Source: Flavobacterium gawalongense
Lineage (GTDB): Bacteria; Bacteroidota; Bacteroidia; Flavobacteriales; Flavobacteriaceae
DNA length: 64,000 nt
Direction: 5' to 3'
NCBI RefSeq assembly: GCF_007097265.1
Contig: NZ_VJZP01000023.1
Coordinates: 1-64,000, forward strand
Both the position numbers and the translations under genes were made by a program. The notes under the pieces were generated by a model that did not search any database, had not been told where the DNA came from, and saw nothing but the letters and a program-made list of their open reading frames with translations. Below, piece after piece: positions 1 to 8,226 of this stretch. How positions within the stretch are numbered: the first letter of the stretch is position 1; every line of letters begins with the position of its first letter.

Positions 1-39
1 CTTATCTGATAACTTTTGAAACTCTCTGCTTATATTCAT
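1..39 (-). CDS. 5' end of an unidentified gene running off the window
   Basis: An ATG on the minus strand at position 39 opens a frame of 13 codons (MNISREFQKLSDK) that stays open to the window edge. It lies about 60 bases downstream of the BtuF-like gene on the same strand. A TAnnTTTG-like promoter core on the minus strand (positions 45-52) sits just before the ATG, but I see no matching TTG box. Too little is visible to assign a function. An ABC permease would be expected here from the neighbour, but the residues do not show it. Confidence 0.35.
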   Translation of the reverse strand, partial: MNISREFQKLSDK

Positions 40-100
40 AACCGCAAAAATAATCTATATTTGTGTCCACACGATAGGACGCTTCGGGAGGGGTGAGGAT

Positions 101-1243
101 TTAATTTAGTTTTTGTGCAAAAGTAAAAGTATACTTAGGAAGCAATTCAGGATGAAAGATTTTAATATAATCCTTCAAAACTAAATCAGGTCGGCTTGGT
201 GCTAATTCATAATAAATTGTTCCGCCTTTTGCCCCTAATTTACTTTCAAAAGTATAAACGTTTTTGCTTGCAAAAGCATCAAACTGGCTGTAATGCGGAT
301 TACTGTCCCCTAATTCGGATATTGTTTTAAATGGACCCGAGGCAATCCAGTAATCAGCACTTTTTGCTTTATCTAATATGTTTTCAAACGACAAACCCAG
401 ACTTCCTGTTCCTTCAACATTAGACCAAAGATAATTGGCTTTTGCATCTTTCATAAATTGTGCCACCCAGCTATTTCCTTTGGCAACAAACCATTGGTCC
501 TGATACATCGAACCATATAATACAGTTGATTCCGGTTTTTTATTTGAGACTAATTTTAAAGCCTCATTATAGTTTTTTACAATGTTATCAAAAAGTGTTT
601 TGGCTTCTTTTTCTTTACCAAATAACGCACCATACAGTTTTAGCCATTCTGCTTTTCCAAGAGGAGATTGCTCCATCCAATCGCCCTGAATCATTACTTT
701 TAAGCCGCTTTTCTCTAAATTTTTAATCATCGGATTGTTATTGTCTATGCCAAAAGTCACAATAAGGTCAGGAGTCAATTCGATGAGTTGTTCCATGTTT
801 AATTTCTCATTTTGTCCCACGTTTTTAACGGAACCCACATCAATTAATTTTCTGGTTTTCTCGGAGGAAATATAATCTGTATGTGGGAAACCTACCAATG
901 ATTTTTCTACGCCAAGTATTTCCAAAAAAGGAATATTTGTAGTTGAGGTTACCACAATCGATTGCAACGGAACTTGAACGGCAGTGTATTTTTGTAAACT
1001 ATCCGGAACGATACTGTTTTTTTCTTTTAGAACGTAAGTGAAATTTTTATTGGCATCAGGCCAAGGATTAATCACCTTTACAACTGAATAACCGTCGTAT
1101 TCATAAATAGCGAGTCCTGAAGCATATTCAATTGTGTTTTTTGCGATAGTTGTTTTTGCGACATCCGATTTTTCATTTTTCTTACATCCAATGAAAGCTA
1201 AAAAAGAGAGAACAAAAAGGATTTTATAAAAGGGAAATTTCAT
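101..1243 (-). CDS. btuF: Cobalamin/iron-type ABC transporter substrate-binding lipoprotein (BtuF-like)
   Basis: 380 residues. It starts with a lipoprotein signal whose lipobox ends at Cys20 (LAFIGC), so it should be a lipid-anchored periplasmic binding protein. The body has the class III periplasmic-binding-protein pattern: a conserved LTPDLIVTFG strand around residue 160 and a long linker helix between two lobes. This fold binds cobalamin, haem or iron-siderophore. The divergent neighbours encode cobalamin salvage and uptake, which favours corrinoid binding. It transcribes away from the cobU operon across a 97-base intergenic region. No permease or ATPase gene is fully visible. Assignment to the fold is firm; the ligand is inferred from context. 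Confidence 0.75.
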   Translation of the reverse strand: MKFPFYKILFVLSFLAFIGCKKNEKSDVAKTTIAKNTIEYASGLAIYEYDGYSVVKVINPWPDANKNFTYVLKEKNSIVPDSLQKYTAVQVPLQSIVVTSTTNIPFLEILGVEKSLVGFPHTDYISSEKTRKLIDVGSVKNVGQNEKLNMEQLIELTPDLIVTFGIDNNNPMIKNLEKSGLKVMIQGDWMEQSPLGKAEWLKLYGALFGKEKEAKTLFDNIVKNYNEALKLVSNKKPESTVLYGSMYQDQWFVAKGNSWVAQFMKDAKANYLWSNVEGTGSLGLSFENILDKAKSADYWIASGPFKTISELGDSNPHYSQFDAFASKNVYTFESKLGAKGGTIYYELAPSRPDLVLKDYIKIFHPELLPKYTFTFAQKLN

Positions 1244-1340
1244 AATTTAATTTTTGGATAACGACAAAGGTATATCAAATTTATAAAATTTCTTGTTTAT
1301 TTTTAGTGGTAAAAAAATGAACAAATAGTATCTTTACCAA

Positions 1341-1718
1341 ATGAATAGCATAAAAGTCAAAAACTGCTCTACTTGCGAAAAACCCTTTAATTGTGGTGAT
1401 ACTTTAGAAGGGCGCCAATGTTGGTGTAATGATTTTCCTCCTATTTTTAACCCTTCAGATAGTATTGATTGCCTTTGTCCCAGTTGTTTTACCACCGCTT
1501 GTTCGATGAAAATAGAGGAGTATGTGGCAACAGTAACTCCCGAAACCGCAACTGAAAACAGAGCCAAAGATTTACCAAAGACTACTAATCTCGTGGAAGG
1601 AATCGACTATTATTTAGAAAATGGGAATTATGTTTTTAAGGCTTGGTTTCATCTAAAAAGAGGGCATTGTTGTGACAATGGATGTCGACATTGTCCGTAT
1701 GGATTTAAAAAAATATAA
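1341..1718 (+). CDS. Cysteine-rich CWC / DUF5522 protein
   Basis: 125 residues with two small cysteine clusters. The N-terminal half has the Cys-rich CWC pattern (CSTCEKPFNCG, then QCWC and CLCPSC). The C-terminal half has the DUF5522 pattern ending in HCCDNGCRHCPYGF. The spacing suggests metal binding, zinc or an iron-sulfur cluster, but no activity is known to me. The stop lies two bases before the cobU start, so it is almost certainly co-transcribed as first gene of the cobalamin operon. Whether it works in B12 metabolism or only shares the promoter cannot be told from sequence. Confidence 0.8.
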   Translation: MNSIKVKNCSTCEKPFNCGDTLEGRQCWCNDFPPIFNPSDSIDCLCPSCFTTACSMKIEEYVATVTPETATENRAKDLPKTTNLVEGIDYYLENGNYVFKAWFHLKRGHCCDNGCRHCPYGFKKI

Positions 1719-1720
1719 AA

Positions 1721-2236
1721 ATGATATATTTAATAACAGGCGGCGAACGCTCCGGGAAAAGCAGTTATGCCGAAAATTTAGCAAAAGAATTATCTGATAA
1801 ACCAATGTATGTTGCTACAGCCAGAAAATGGGATGATGATTTCCAAAAGAGAATCGATCGCCATCAAAAAGATCGTGACGAACGATGGATTAATATCGAA
1901 AAAGAAAAACACTTAAGCGAAATAGATTTTTCGGGAAAAGTAGCTATTGTTGATTGCGTAACACTTTGGTTGACGAACTTTTTCGTGGATACTAAAAATG
2001 ATGTTTCCTTGTGCTTAGAACAAGCTAAAACCGAATTTGATGCTATTGCCAATCAGGAAAATGCAACAATTATTATTGTAACCAATGAAATAGGGATGGG
2101 TGTCCATGCCGAAACTCACATTGGTAGAAAATTCACAGAATTGCAAGGCTGGATGAACCAATATTTAGCCAAAAATGCCGATACCGTTGTGCTCATGGTT
2201 TCTGGAATTCCTGTAACAATAAAAGAAAAAATATGA
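1721..2236 (+). CDS. cobU: Adenosylcobinamide kinase / guanylyltransferase
   Basis: 171 residues, the usual CobU length. It phosphorylates adenosylcobinamide and then transfers GMP to give adenosylcobinamide-GDP, the substrate of CobS. Visible motifs are the P-loop GGERSGKSS (residues 7-15), the segment RHQKDRDERW carrying the histidine that is guanylylated in the family, VDCVTLWLTN, and VTNEIGMGVHAE. The stop overlaps the next start by four bases (ATGA), indicating translational coupling. Nothing essential looks missing. Confidence 0.95.
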   Translation: MIYLITGGERSGKSSYAENLAKELSDKPMYVATARKWDDDFQKRIDRHQKDRDERWINIEKEKHLSEIDFSGKVAIVDCVTLWLTNFFVDTKNDVSLCLEQAKTEFDAIANQENATIIIVTNEIGMGVHAETHIGRKFTELQGWMNQYLAKNADTVVLMVSGIPVTIKEKI

Positions 2237-2877
2237 ATTTTGTAACTTCCTGGAGTGGCGGAAAAGACAGTTGTTATGCAATGATGCAAGCGGTACAGCA
2301 AGGATTTATTCCAAAAGTGCTACTCAATATGATGAATGAGAACGGGAAAGTGTCTCGTTCTCATGGATTACCTTTAGCTATATTGAATCAGCAAGCCCAA
2401 AAAATGCAGTTGCCTATGGAAGCAATTCCTGCAACTTGGGGTGATTATGAAGCAAAGTTTATTGCTGTTTTGAAAATGCTAAAAGCCAAGTATGATTTGG
2501 AAGCAGCCGTTTTTGGTGACATCGATTTACAACCGCATAAAGATTGGGAGGACAAAGTATGCGAGGCGGCTTCGCTAAAAGCAATTTTGCCTTTGTGGCA
2601 ACAAGACCGAATTGTTTTGGTAAACCAAATGCTTGAAAGCGGCATTGTAACGATGATTGTTTCCTGCAATACAACAATGGGTGAAAGTTATTTGGGTAAA
2701 ATTTTAACTAAAGAATTAGCACGAGAATTACAAGAAAAAGGTATTGATCCTTGCGGAGAAAATGGCGAATTTCATACTTTAGTTATTAACTGTCCGTTGT
2801 TTTCGGAAGCGATTGAATTACCTAAATTTGCGACCAAAACCTATAACGACTATTGTTTTATTGTTTGGGAAGAATAA
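2233..2877 (+). CDS. Dph6-type ATP pyrophosphatase of unknown substrate
   Basis: 214 residues. It starts with the PP-loop signature TSWSGGKDSCYAM, which binds ATP and adenylates a substrate before amidation or thiolation. Length and the later segment GENGEFHTLV match the Dph6 / MJ0570-related family. In archaea and eukaryotes such proteins make diphthamide, which bacteria lack, so the substrate here must differ. Its position between cobU and the bluB-cobT fusion, overlapping cobU by four bases, suggests a link to corrinoid metabolism. That link is inference only. Confidence 0.85.
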   Translation: MNFVTSWSGGKDSCYAMMQAVQQGFIPKVLLNMMNENGKVSRSHGLPLAILNQQAQKMQLPMEAIPATWGDYEAKFIAVLKMLKAKYDLEAAVFGDIDLQPHKDWEDKVCEAASLKAILPLWQQDRIVLVNQMLESGIVTMIVSCNTTMGESYLGKILTKELARELQEKGIDPCGENGEFHTLVINCPLFSEAIELPKFATKTYNDYCFIVWEE

Positions 2878-2898
2878 CCAAAACCAAATTATTTCAAG

Positions 2899-4578
2899 AT
2901 GACCCATTTAGATGAAATTTTAAAATCCCGTCGCGACACCCGTCATTTTACGAATGATGAAGTACCTGATGCCGTGGTTCAAAAAGCACTGCAAGCGGGA
3001 CATTGGGCGCCTTCTGTGGGTTTGACTGATGCTACAAAATACTATCTTATCAAGTCGACTGAAATTAAAAAGGCGATTAAGGAATTGTTTTTAGAATATG
3101 ATATAAAAGCGGCAAATCTAACTGATGATGTAAATCAAAAAACACAATACCAAGCCCTAAAACTTGAAGCGATTGAGGAAGCGCCACTTGGATTAGTGAT
3201 TTGTTATGATCGTTCGGTATTGAATAGTTTTACCATTGGAACAGTTGGCAGTAATGAAGCAATAAAATTCAGTTCGGTTTGTGCTGTACAAAATATATGG
3301 CTTTCGCTTACAGAACAAGGCTATTCTATGGGTTGGGTTTCAATTTTGAATTATTATCAGTTCAAGCAATTATTGGGTTTACCTGAAAATATAGAGCCTT
3401 TGGGTTATTTCTGTGTAGGCAAACCTGCCACCAATTATGAAAACCAACCGATGTTGCAACAATTGAATTGGAAACAAAAACAAGAAGCTCCTTTTATAGA
3501 AGAAATTACAGTTTTACACGAAAGTAAAATCGAAAATATAAATTTTGAAAATCAAGATAGAACGGAGACTTCATCTGATTTTTCCAAAGCATTGCAATAC
3601 AAAATCGATAATAAAACCAAGCCATTAGGGTCATTAGGAATTTTGGAAGTGGTAGCGAAACAAATAGGAGAGGTATTTCAAACTTTAGAACCAAAAATCA
3701 CAAAACCTAATATGGTCGTTTTTGCTGCCGATCATGGAATTGCTAATCATGGCGTGAGTGCTTATCCGCAAGATGTTACGAGACAAATGGTGATTAATTT
3801 TCTCGAAGGAGGTGCAGCAATCAATGTGTTTTGCAAACAAAATAACATCCAATTATCAATTGTGGATGCGGGTGTGAATTATGATTTTCCCATGAATGCC
3901 AATTTGATTTCGGCAAAAATAGGAAAAGGAACACACTCTTTTTTACAAGGACCTGCTATGAGTAAAACAGAAGTTGACTTGTGTTTTATAAAAGGAAGCG
4001 AAATTGTTGCCACTATTGCAAAAACGGGCAGTAATTGTATTGGTTTTGGTGAAATGGGTATCGGGAATACAGCTACAGCTTCTGTTTTAATGAGTGTTAT
4101 TTTGAAATTACCAATAGAAGATTGCGTGGGAAAAGGAACAGGTGTAAATGATGAACAGTTAATTCAAAAAATTAACATCCTTAAAAAAGCCATTGATAAT
4201 TATAATGGTTCGGAGGATTTAGACAGCAAATTAGCCTATTTTGGAGGTTTCGAAATTATGCAAATGGTTGGTGGAATGCTTAAGGCAAAAGAAGAGAATA
4301 TGCTTCTCCTTGTAGATGGATTTATTTGCAGTGTCGCTTTTTTGATTGCCTTTAAAAAGAATCCATCCATTACCAAAAACGCTATTTTTTGCCATTCTTC
4401 CGCTGAGCAAGGACACCAAAAAATATTAGATTACCTAGGAGTTCGTTCCCTGTTGCAACTCGATTTACGTTTGGGTGAAGGCACGGGTTGTGCCATTGCT
4501 TTTCCTATAATTGAATCGGCAGTGGCATTCTTGAACGATATGGCGAGTTTTGAATCCGCAGGAGTTAGTGGTCAGTAG
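2899..4578 (+). CDS. bluB-cobT: Fusion of 5,6-dimethylbenzimidazole synthase (BluB) and nicotinate-nucleotide:DMB phosphoribosyltransferase (CobT)
   Basis: 559 residues, two enzymes in one chain. Residues about 1-205 are a flavin nitroreductase-fold BluB domain (SRRDTRHF start, HWAPSVG, SMGWVSIL), which cleaves reduced FMN to DMB. After a short linker, residues about 220-555 form CobT, which attaches DMB to nicotinate mononucleotide to give alpha-ribazole phosphate. CobT motifs are KPLGSLG, FAADHGIANHGVSAYP, GFGEMGIGNTATA and RLGEGTGCA, the last carrying the catalytic glutamate. The fusion joins consecutive steps. The stop codon lies inside a palindromic repeat, so the last few residues may be altered relative to homologs. 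Confidence 0.93.
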   Translation: MTHLDEILKSRRDTRHFTNDEVPDAVVQKALQAGHWAPSVGLTDATKYYLIKSTEIKKAIKELFLEYDIKAANLTDDVNQKTQYQALKLEAIEEAPLGLVICYDRSVLNSFTIGTVGSNEAIKFSSVCAVQNIWLSLTEQGYSMGWVSILNYYQFKQLLGLPENIEPLGYFCVGKPATNYENQPMLQQLNWKQKQEAPFIEEITVLHESKIENINFENQDRTETSSDFSKALQYKIDNKTKPLGSLGILEVVAKQIGEVFQTLEPKITKPNMVVFAADHGIANHGVSAYPQDVTRQMVINFLEGGAAINVFCKQNNIQLSIVDAGVNYDFPMNANLISAKIGKGTHSFLQGPAMSKTEVDLCFIKGSEIVATIAKTGSNCIGFGEMGIGNTATASVLMSVILKLPIEDCVGKGTGVNDEQLIQKINILKKAIDNYNGSEDLDSKLAYFGGFEIMQMVGGMLKAKEENMLLLVDGFICSVAFLIAFKKNPSITKNAIFCHSSAEQGHQKILDYLGVRSLLQLDLRLGEGTGCAIAFPIIESAVAFLNDMASFESAGVSGQ

Positions 4579-4616
4579 AGACGCACAGCAGTGCGTCTCT
4601 CTAGGTGCGTCTCTAC
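4575..4616. repeat. Palindromic intergenic repeat (GTAGAGACGCAC family)
   Basis: The left arm GTAGAGACGCAC (4575-4586) is followed by two right arms: GTGCGTCTCT (4591-4600) after a 4-base loop, and GTGCGTCTCTAC (4605-4616). Either can pair with the left arm. The TAG inside the left arm is the stop codon of the bluB-cobT fusion. It resembles a short REP-like mobile palindrome. It could also act as a weak attenuator or mRNA-end hairpin between cobT and cobS. Confidence 0.75.
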
Positions 4617-4646
4617 AGGAGAAAAAAATATAAAAATAATATAAAA

Positions 4647-5453
4647 ATGAAAAAAGAACTCCACATATTTTTTACCGCATTGATGTTTTATACCAGGATT
4701 CCGTGTCCTGCAACTATCAATCATAATCCAGATTATTTAAATAAAGCGTCTCGTTACTTTCCATTAATTGGTTGGATTGTAGGTAGTGTGGCTTTTGGGG
4801 TATATTGCGTTTTTAATTATTTAGTTGCTCCTGAAATTGCGGTCCTGTTTTCGATGATTGCTTCGGTTTTAGTTACGGGAGCTTTTCATGAAGATGGTTT
4901 TGCTGATGTTTGTGATGGTTTTGGTGGCGGTTGGACCAAAGAAAAAATCCTGATGATTATGAAAGACAGTGCTATTGGGGCTTATGGAGCAATAGGTTTA
5001 GTGCTATTGTTAGTGCTTAAATTTCAAGGGTTGGCTCAATTAATTGAGGTCTCGGATAATCCTAAATTTATAATTTATAATTCACAATTTATAATTCTAT
5101 TATTGCTTGTTTCCGCTCATTCCCTGAGCCGTCTCGCCGCTGTTTCTATTGTCTTTACCCATGCCTATTCCAGAGAAGATGCCTCTAGTAAGAGCAAACC
5201 CATCGCTCAAAATTACACTTGGCGAGAAGTAGTGGGAGCTTTGTTTTTTGGCTTGTTGCCGCTTATCGCTTTGTCTTATTTTCAATGGGAAATTCTTTTG
5301 GTTTTAATACCTGTTTTTCTGACTCGATTTTTTTTAGCGCGTTATTTTCAGAAATGGATTGGCGGTTATACAGGTGATTGTTTGGGTGCCACCCAACAAG
5401 TTTGCGAAGTAGTATTTTATCTGTCAATTATTGCTTTATGGAAGTTTATTTAG
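4647..5453 (+). CDS. cobS: Adenosylcobinamide-GDP ribazoletransferase
   Basis: 268 residues; an integral membrane protein that joins adenosylcobinamide-GDP to alpha-ribazole (phosphate) to form adenosylcobalamin (phosphate). The start LHIFFTALMFYTRIPCP and the acidic segment AFHEDGFADVCDGFGGG are typical, as are several hydrophobic helices afterwards. I chose the ATG at 4647. A longer frame from a GTG at 4605 begins inside the palindromic repeat and adds a basic stretch not expected in the family. The 3' end overlaps cobC by 16 bases. Confidence 0.93.
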   Translation: MKKELHIFFTALMFYTRIPCPATINHNPDYLNKASRYFPLIGWIVGSVAFGVYCVFNYLVAPEIAVLFSMIASVLVTGAFHEDGFADVCDGFGGGWTKEKILMIMKDSAIGAYGAIGLVLLLVLKFQGLAQLIEVSDNPKFIIYNSQFIILLLLVSAHSLSRLAAVSIVFTHAYSREDASSKSKPIAQNYTWREVVGALFFGLLPLIALSYFQWEILLVLIPVFLTRFFLARYFQKWIGGYTGDCLGATQQVCEVVFYLSIIALWKFI

Positions 5454-5974
5454 TACGTCATACCGATACGGTTTGTGAAAAAGGAGTTTGTTATGGACAA
5501 TCGGATGTGGGCATACTGAAGCCTTACGATGTGATTTTTGAAGTCATTCAAAAACAATTACCAGAAGATGCGATTCTCTATTCCAGCCCTTTGCAGCGTT
5601 GTGTTCTTTTGGCGAATTATATCAAAGAAAATTCAGTAATTACTTCTATTAATGAAGATTCCCGTTTGTTGGAAATGAATTTTGGAGATTGGGAAATGAA
5701 AAATTGGGATGTAATTCCACCAAATGATTTTACACCTTGGATGAATGATTTTGTAAATGTTCGAGTACCTAATGGGGAATCGTTTACGGATTTGCACGAT
5801 CGAGTTTTTGATTTTATGGAAAATGAACTTCTGAAAAATAGTTCTAAGCCGGTAATTATCGTTGCTCATGCAGGAGTCATTCGAAGTGTATTGTGTAGAA
5901 TTACTAATTTACCACTAAAAGATGCATTTCAGAATAAAGTTGATTTTGGTGCTGTAATTAAAATTGAATTATAA
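5438..5974 (+). CDS. cobC: Alpha-ribazole phosphatase, histidine phosphatase family
   Basis: 178 residues from the ATG at 5438. The phosphatase motif LVRHTDT holds His8, the phospho-acceptor, and the second conserved histidine is in IVAHAGVIRSV. A SSPLQRC segment follows the family pattern. It dephosphorylates alpha-ribazole 5'-phosphate or adenosylcobalamin 5'-phosphate. The longer upstream frame would run inside cobS and has no homology-like residues. It is the last gene of the biosynthetic run; the riboswitch-controlled uptake genes begin after it. Confidence 0.88.
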   Translation: MEVYLVRHTDTVCEKGVCYGQSDVGILKPYDVIFEVIQKQLPEDAILYSSPLQRCVLLANYIKENSVITSINEDSRLLEMNFGDWEMKNWDVIPPNDFTPWMNDFVNVRVPNGESFTDLHDRVFDFMENELLKNSSKPVIIVAHAGVIRSVLCRITNLPLKDAFQNKVDFGAVIKIEL

Positions 5975-6051
5975 GAAAAAGATAGTCCGAATTTACTTTA
6001 AGTCAAAAAGCTGTTTTTTGTTTAAATTTTTATTTAAAAAATAAAGCAAAT

Positions 6052-6083
6052 TTGATTTTTCAGTAATTTTAACTTTATATTTG
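6052..6083 (+). promoter_or_regulatory. Flavobacterial sigma-A-type promoter of the riboswitch/btuB transcript
   Basis: TTG at 6052-6054 and TATATTTG at 6076-6083, separated by 21 bases, match the Bacteroidota -33/-7 consensus (TTG and TAnnTTTG). Transcription would start a few bases later, just before the cobalamin aptamer. Confidence 0.7.
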
Positions 6084-6091
6084 CATCCGCA

Positions 6092-6330
6092 TTAAGGTTG
6101 TGTTATGATTTTTAAAACACATTAAAAGGGAATCAGGTGGAATTACAGATTTTAGATTTTTTAGAAAATCTAAAATCTAAAATAAAATCCTGAGCTGTAC
6201 CCGCAACTGTAAGCTTAGTTCCGTTATTGGAATGCTGTTGTTAGCTACAAAACCACTGAGTTAACTGAATTTATTTCAGTTTCTCGGGAAGGGAAACAAC
6301 AGACGCGAGCCAGGAGACCTGCCTTTGTTA
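6092..6330 (+). promoter_or_regulatory. Cobalamin riboswitch
   Basis: The conserved aptamer blocks are all visible: GGGAATCAGGTGG (6128-6140), GAGCTGTACCCGCAACTGTA (6192-6211) and the B12 box AGCCAGGAGACCTGCC (6308-6323). A perfect 14-bp hairpin (6147-6160 with 6165-6178, 4-base loop) is inserted between the GGTG block and its ATCCTG partner. A short hairpin AACTCT/AGAGTT (6341-6346 with 6355-6360) lies between the aptamer and the btuB ATG. It may be the expression platform that hides the start region. High adenosylcobalamin should turn off btuB and the lipoprotein gene behind it. Confidence 0.95.
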
Positions 6331-6368
6331 ACAAATATCGAACTCTCGGGAAAAAGAGTTTAGAAATT

Positions 6369-8222
6369 ATGACATTACAAAAACTCTTTCTATGCTTTTC
6401 GCTGTGCGTATGCCAATTTATTTCGGCACAAAACGATTCTATAACAAAGTTAAAAGAAGTCGTAGTTTCTGACAATAACTTCAAAAAATTCTCTACTTCA
6501 CAATCGGTATTAAAACTCAATGATTCCATAATCAACAAAAATGAAGCATTACTAACTGATTTGTTAAACTTTAATTCGGTTATTTATTTTAAAGAATATG
6601 GACGAGGCATGCTTTCGACAGTTTCATTTAGAGGAACAACCGCATCACAAACCGCTGTCATTTGGAACGGAATCAACATTAATTCGCAAATGAACGGAAG
6701 CACTGATTTTAATACTATTTCGGCTTCAGATTACAATTCGATAAACGTAAAAGCTGGTGGTGGAAGCGTTATTTACGGAAGTGGTGCTATTGGTGGAACG
6801 GTTCATTTGAACAATGACTTATCTTTTAACAACCAATTCGACAATAGTTTAAAGTTATATTATGGAAGTTTCAACACTATTGGCGTAAATTATAAAATGA
6901 ATGTTTCGAATGAAAAATGGAGCACTCAAATTGGGTTTTCAAAAAATAGCTCGACCAATGATTATTTGTACTTAAATAAATACAATTGGAGAGGAGAACA
7001 ACGTCGGAATAGAAATGGACAATATGACGTGATGGGTTTGAATGCTGATTTTGGATATAAAATAAATAAAAATAATATTCTTAAATTATACAGCCAAACT
7101 TCGAACACAGACCGTAATACTTCTCTGGTTTCTGAATCTGAAACCAAATCAAAATACATTAATGGTTTTAGTCGTAATTTGATAGAATACAATGGCGATT
7201 TTGATAAACTTACAACCAATTTCAAAACAGCTTATATTTTCGAAAATTACCAATATTTTGCTGATATTGACCGCGATTATTATAGTTATGGAAAAACAGA
7301 AAGTTTAATTACCAAACTCGATTTAGGCTGTCAATTACTTAAATCGATACAAATTAATGGCGTTTTAGATTACAACAGAACCAAAGGATACGGTACTAGT
7401 TTTGGCAATCATATTCGTGAATTAGGTTCGTTCGCCTTTTTAGCTAAACAACAAGTAAATACAAAATGGCAAAACGAATTTGGCATCCGAAAAGAATTTA
7501 ATGATGTCTATAAATCGCCTGTATTGTTCTCCTTAGGGTCATCATATGCGTTTAACAAATTTTACAATCTGAAATTAAATTTGTCTCGAAATTTCAGAAT
7601 TCCAACTTACAATGATTTGTATTGGGAAGAAGGAGGAAATCCCGATTTAAAACCCGAAAGTTCATATCAGGCAGAAATTGGTAATGTTTTTTCGTATAAA
7701 AAAATAACCTTTTCTCAAACGGTTTATTACATTAAAATTAAAGATTTACTGCGATGGATTCCAGGAAAAAATGGTATTTGGGCACCTCAAAACACTGAAA
7801 AAGTAAATGCCTGCGGAGCAGAAACCATACTGAGCTGGAAAAATAATTATGGTAAAAACTACTTTAGCGCCAATGCTACTTATGCGTACACCATTTCAAA
7901 AAATGAAGAAACCAACAAGCAACTCTTTTTTGTTCCTTTCAATAAGGTGACAGGAGCTGTAGCGTACGCCCACAGTAAAATATCGATTAATTATCAATTT
8001 TTATATAATGGTTTTGTTTATACAAGATCAGATAATGACCCTAAAGAAATCATTGATGATTACATGGTTTCTAACATTGGTATCGATTATGATTTGAAGT
8101 TTTTATCTTCCTTTAAACTAGGCTTTCAAATTCTAAATGTATTTAATAAAGAGTACCAAAGTTTAGAAGATAGACCCATGCCAGGAAGAAATTATAATAT
8201 GTATTTAATCCTTAAATTTTAA
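6369..8222 (+). CDS. btuB: TonB-dependent outer-membrane corrinoid receptor
   Basis: 617 residues with a signal peptide cut after the first 20 or so (FISAQ). A plug domain follows (ITKLKEVVVSDN near the TonB box, then SFRGTTASQTAVIWNGI and GGGSVIYGSGAIGGTVHL), then a beta-barrel of about 450 residues with the usual NPDLKPESS segment and a C-terminal strand ending in F. It should carry cobalamin or cobinamide across the outer membrane using TonB energy. It directly follows a cobalamin riboswitch, which makes the substrate confident. The stop is four bases before the next start. Confidence 0.93.
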   Translation: MTLQKLFLCFSLCVCQFISAQNDSITKLKEVVVSDNNFKKFSTSQSVLKLNDSIINKNEALLTDLLNFNSVIYFKEYGRGMLSTVSFRGTTASQTAVIWNGININSQMNGSTDFNTISASDYNSINVKAGGGSVIYGSGAIGGTVHLNNDLSFNNQFDNSLKLYYGSFNTIGVNYKMNVSNEKWSTQIGFSKNSSTNDYLYLNKYNWRGEQRRNRNGQYDVMGLNADFGYKINKNNILKLYSQTSNTDRNTSLVSESETKSKYINGFSRNLIEYNGDFDKLTTNFKTAYIFENYQYFADIDRDYYSYGKTESLITKLDLGCQLLKSIQINGVLDYNRTKGYGTSFGNHIRELGSFAFLAKQQVNTKWQNEFGIRKEFNDVYKSPVLFSLGSSYAFNKFYNLKLNLSRNFRIPTYNDLYWEEGGNPDLKPESSYQAEIGNVFSYKKITFSQTVYYIKIKDLLRWIPGKNGIWAPQNTEKVNACGAETILSWKNNYGKNYFSANATYAYTISKNEETNKQLFFVPFNKVTGAVAYAHSKISINYQFLYNGFVYTRSDNDPKEIIDDYMVSNIGIDYDLKFLSSFKLGFQILNVFNKEYQSLEDRPMPGRNYNMYLILKF

Positions 8223-8226
8223 TATA

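Noticed and set aside
460..726. 88-residue frame on the plus strand
   Set aside because: It lies opposite the BtuF-like gene, with no motif or start signal of its own.
4605..4646. N-terminal extension of CobS from GTG 4605
   Set aside because: The GTG lies in the palindromic repeat and the added residues are basic and unlike the family; the ATG at 4647 gives the typical CobS start.
5378..5437. N-terminal extension of CobC
   Set aside because: It is the shadow of cobS in another frame. The phosphatase motif begins right after the ATG at 5438.
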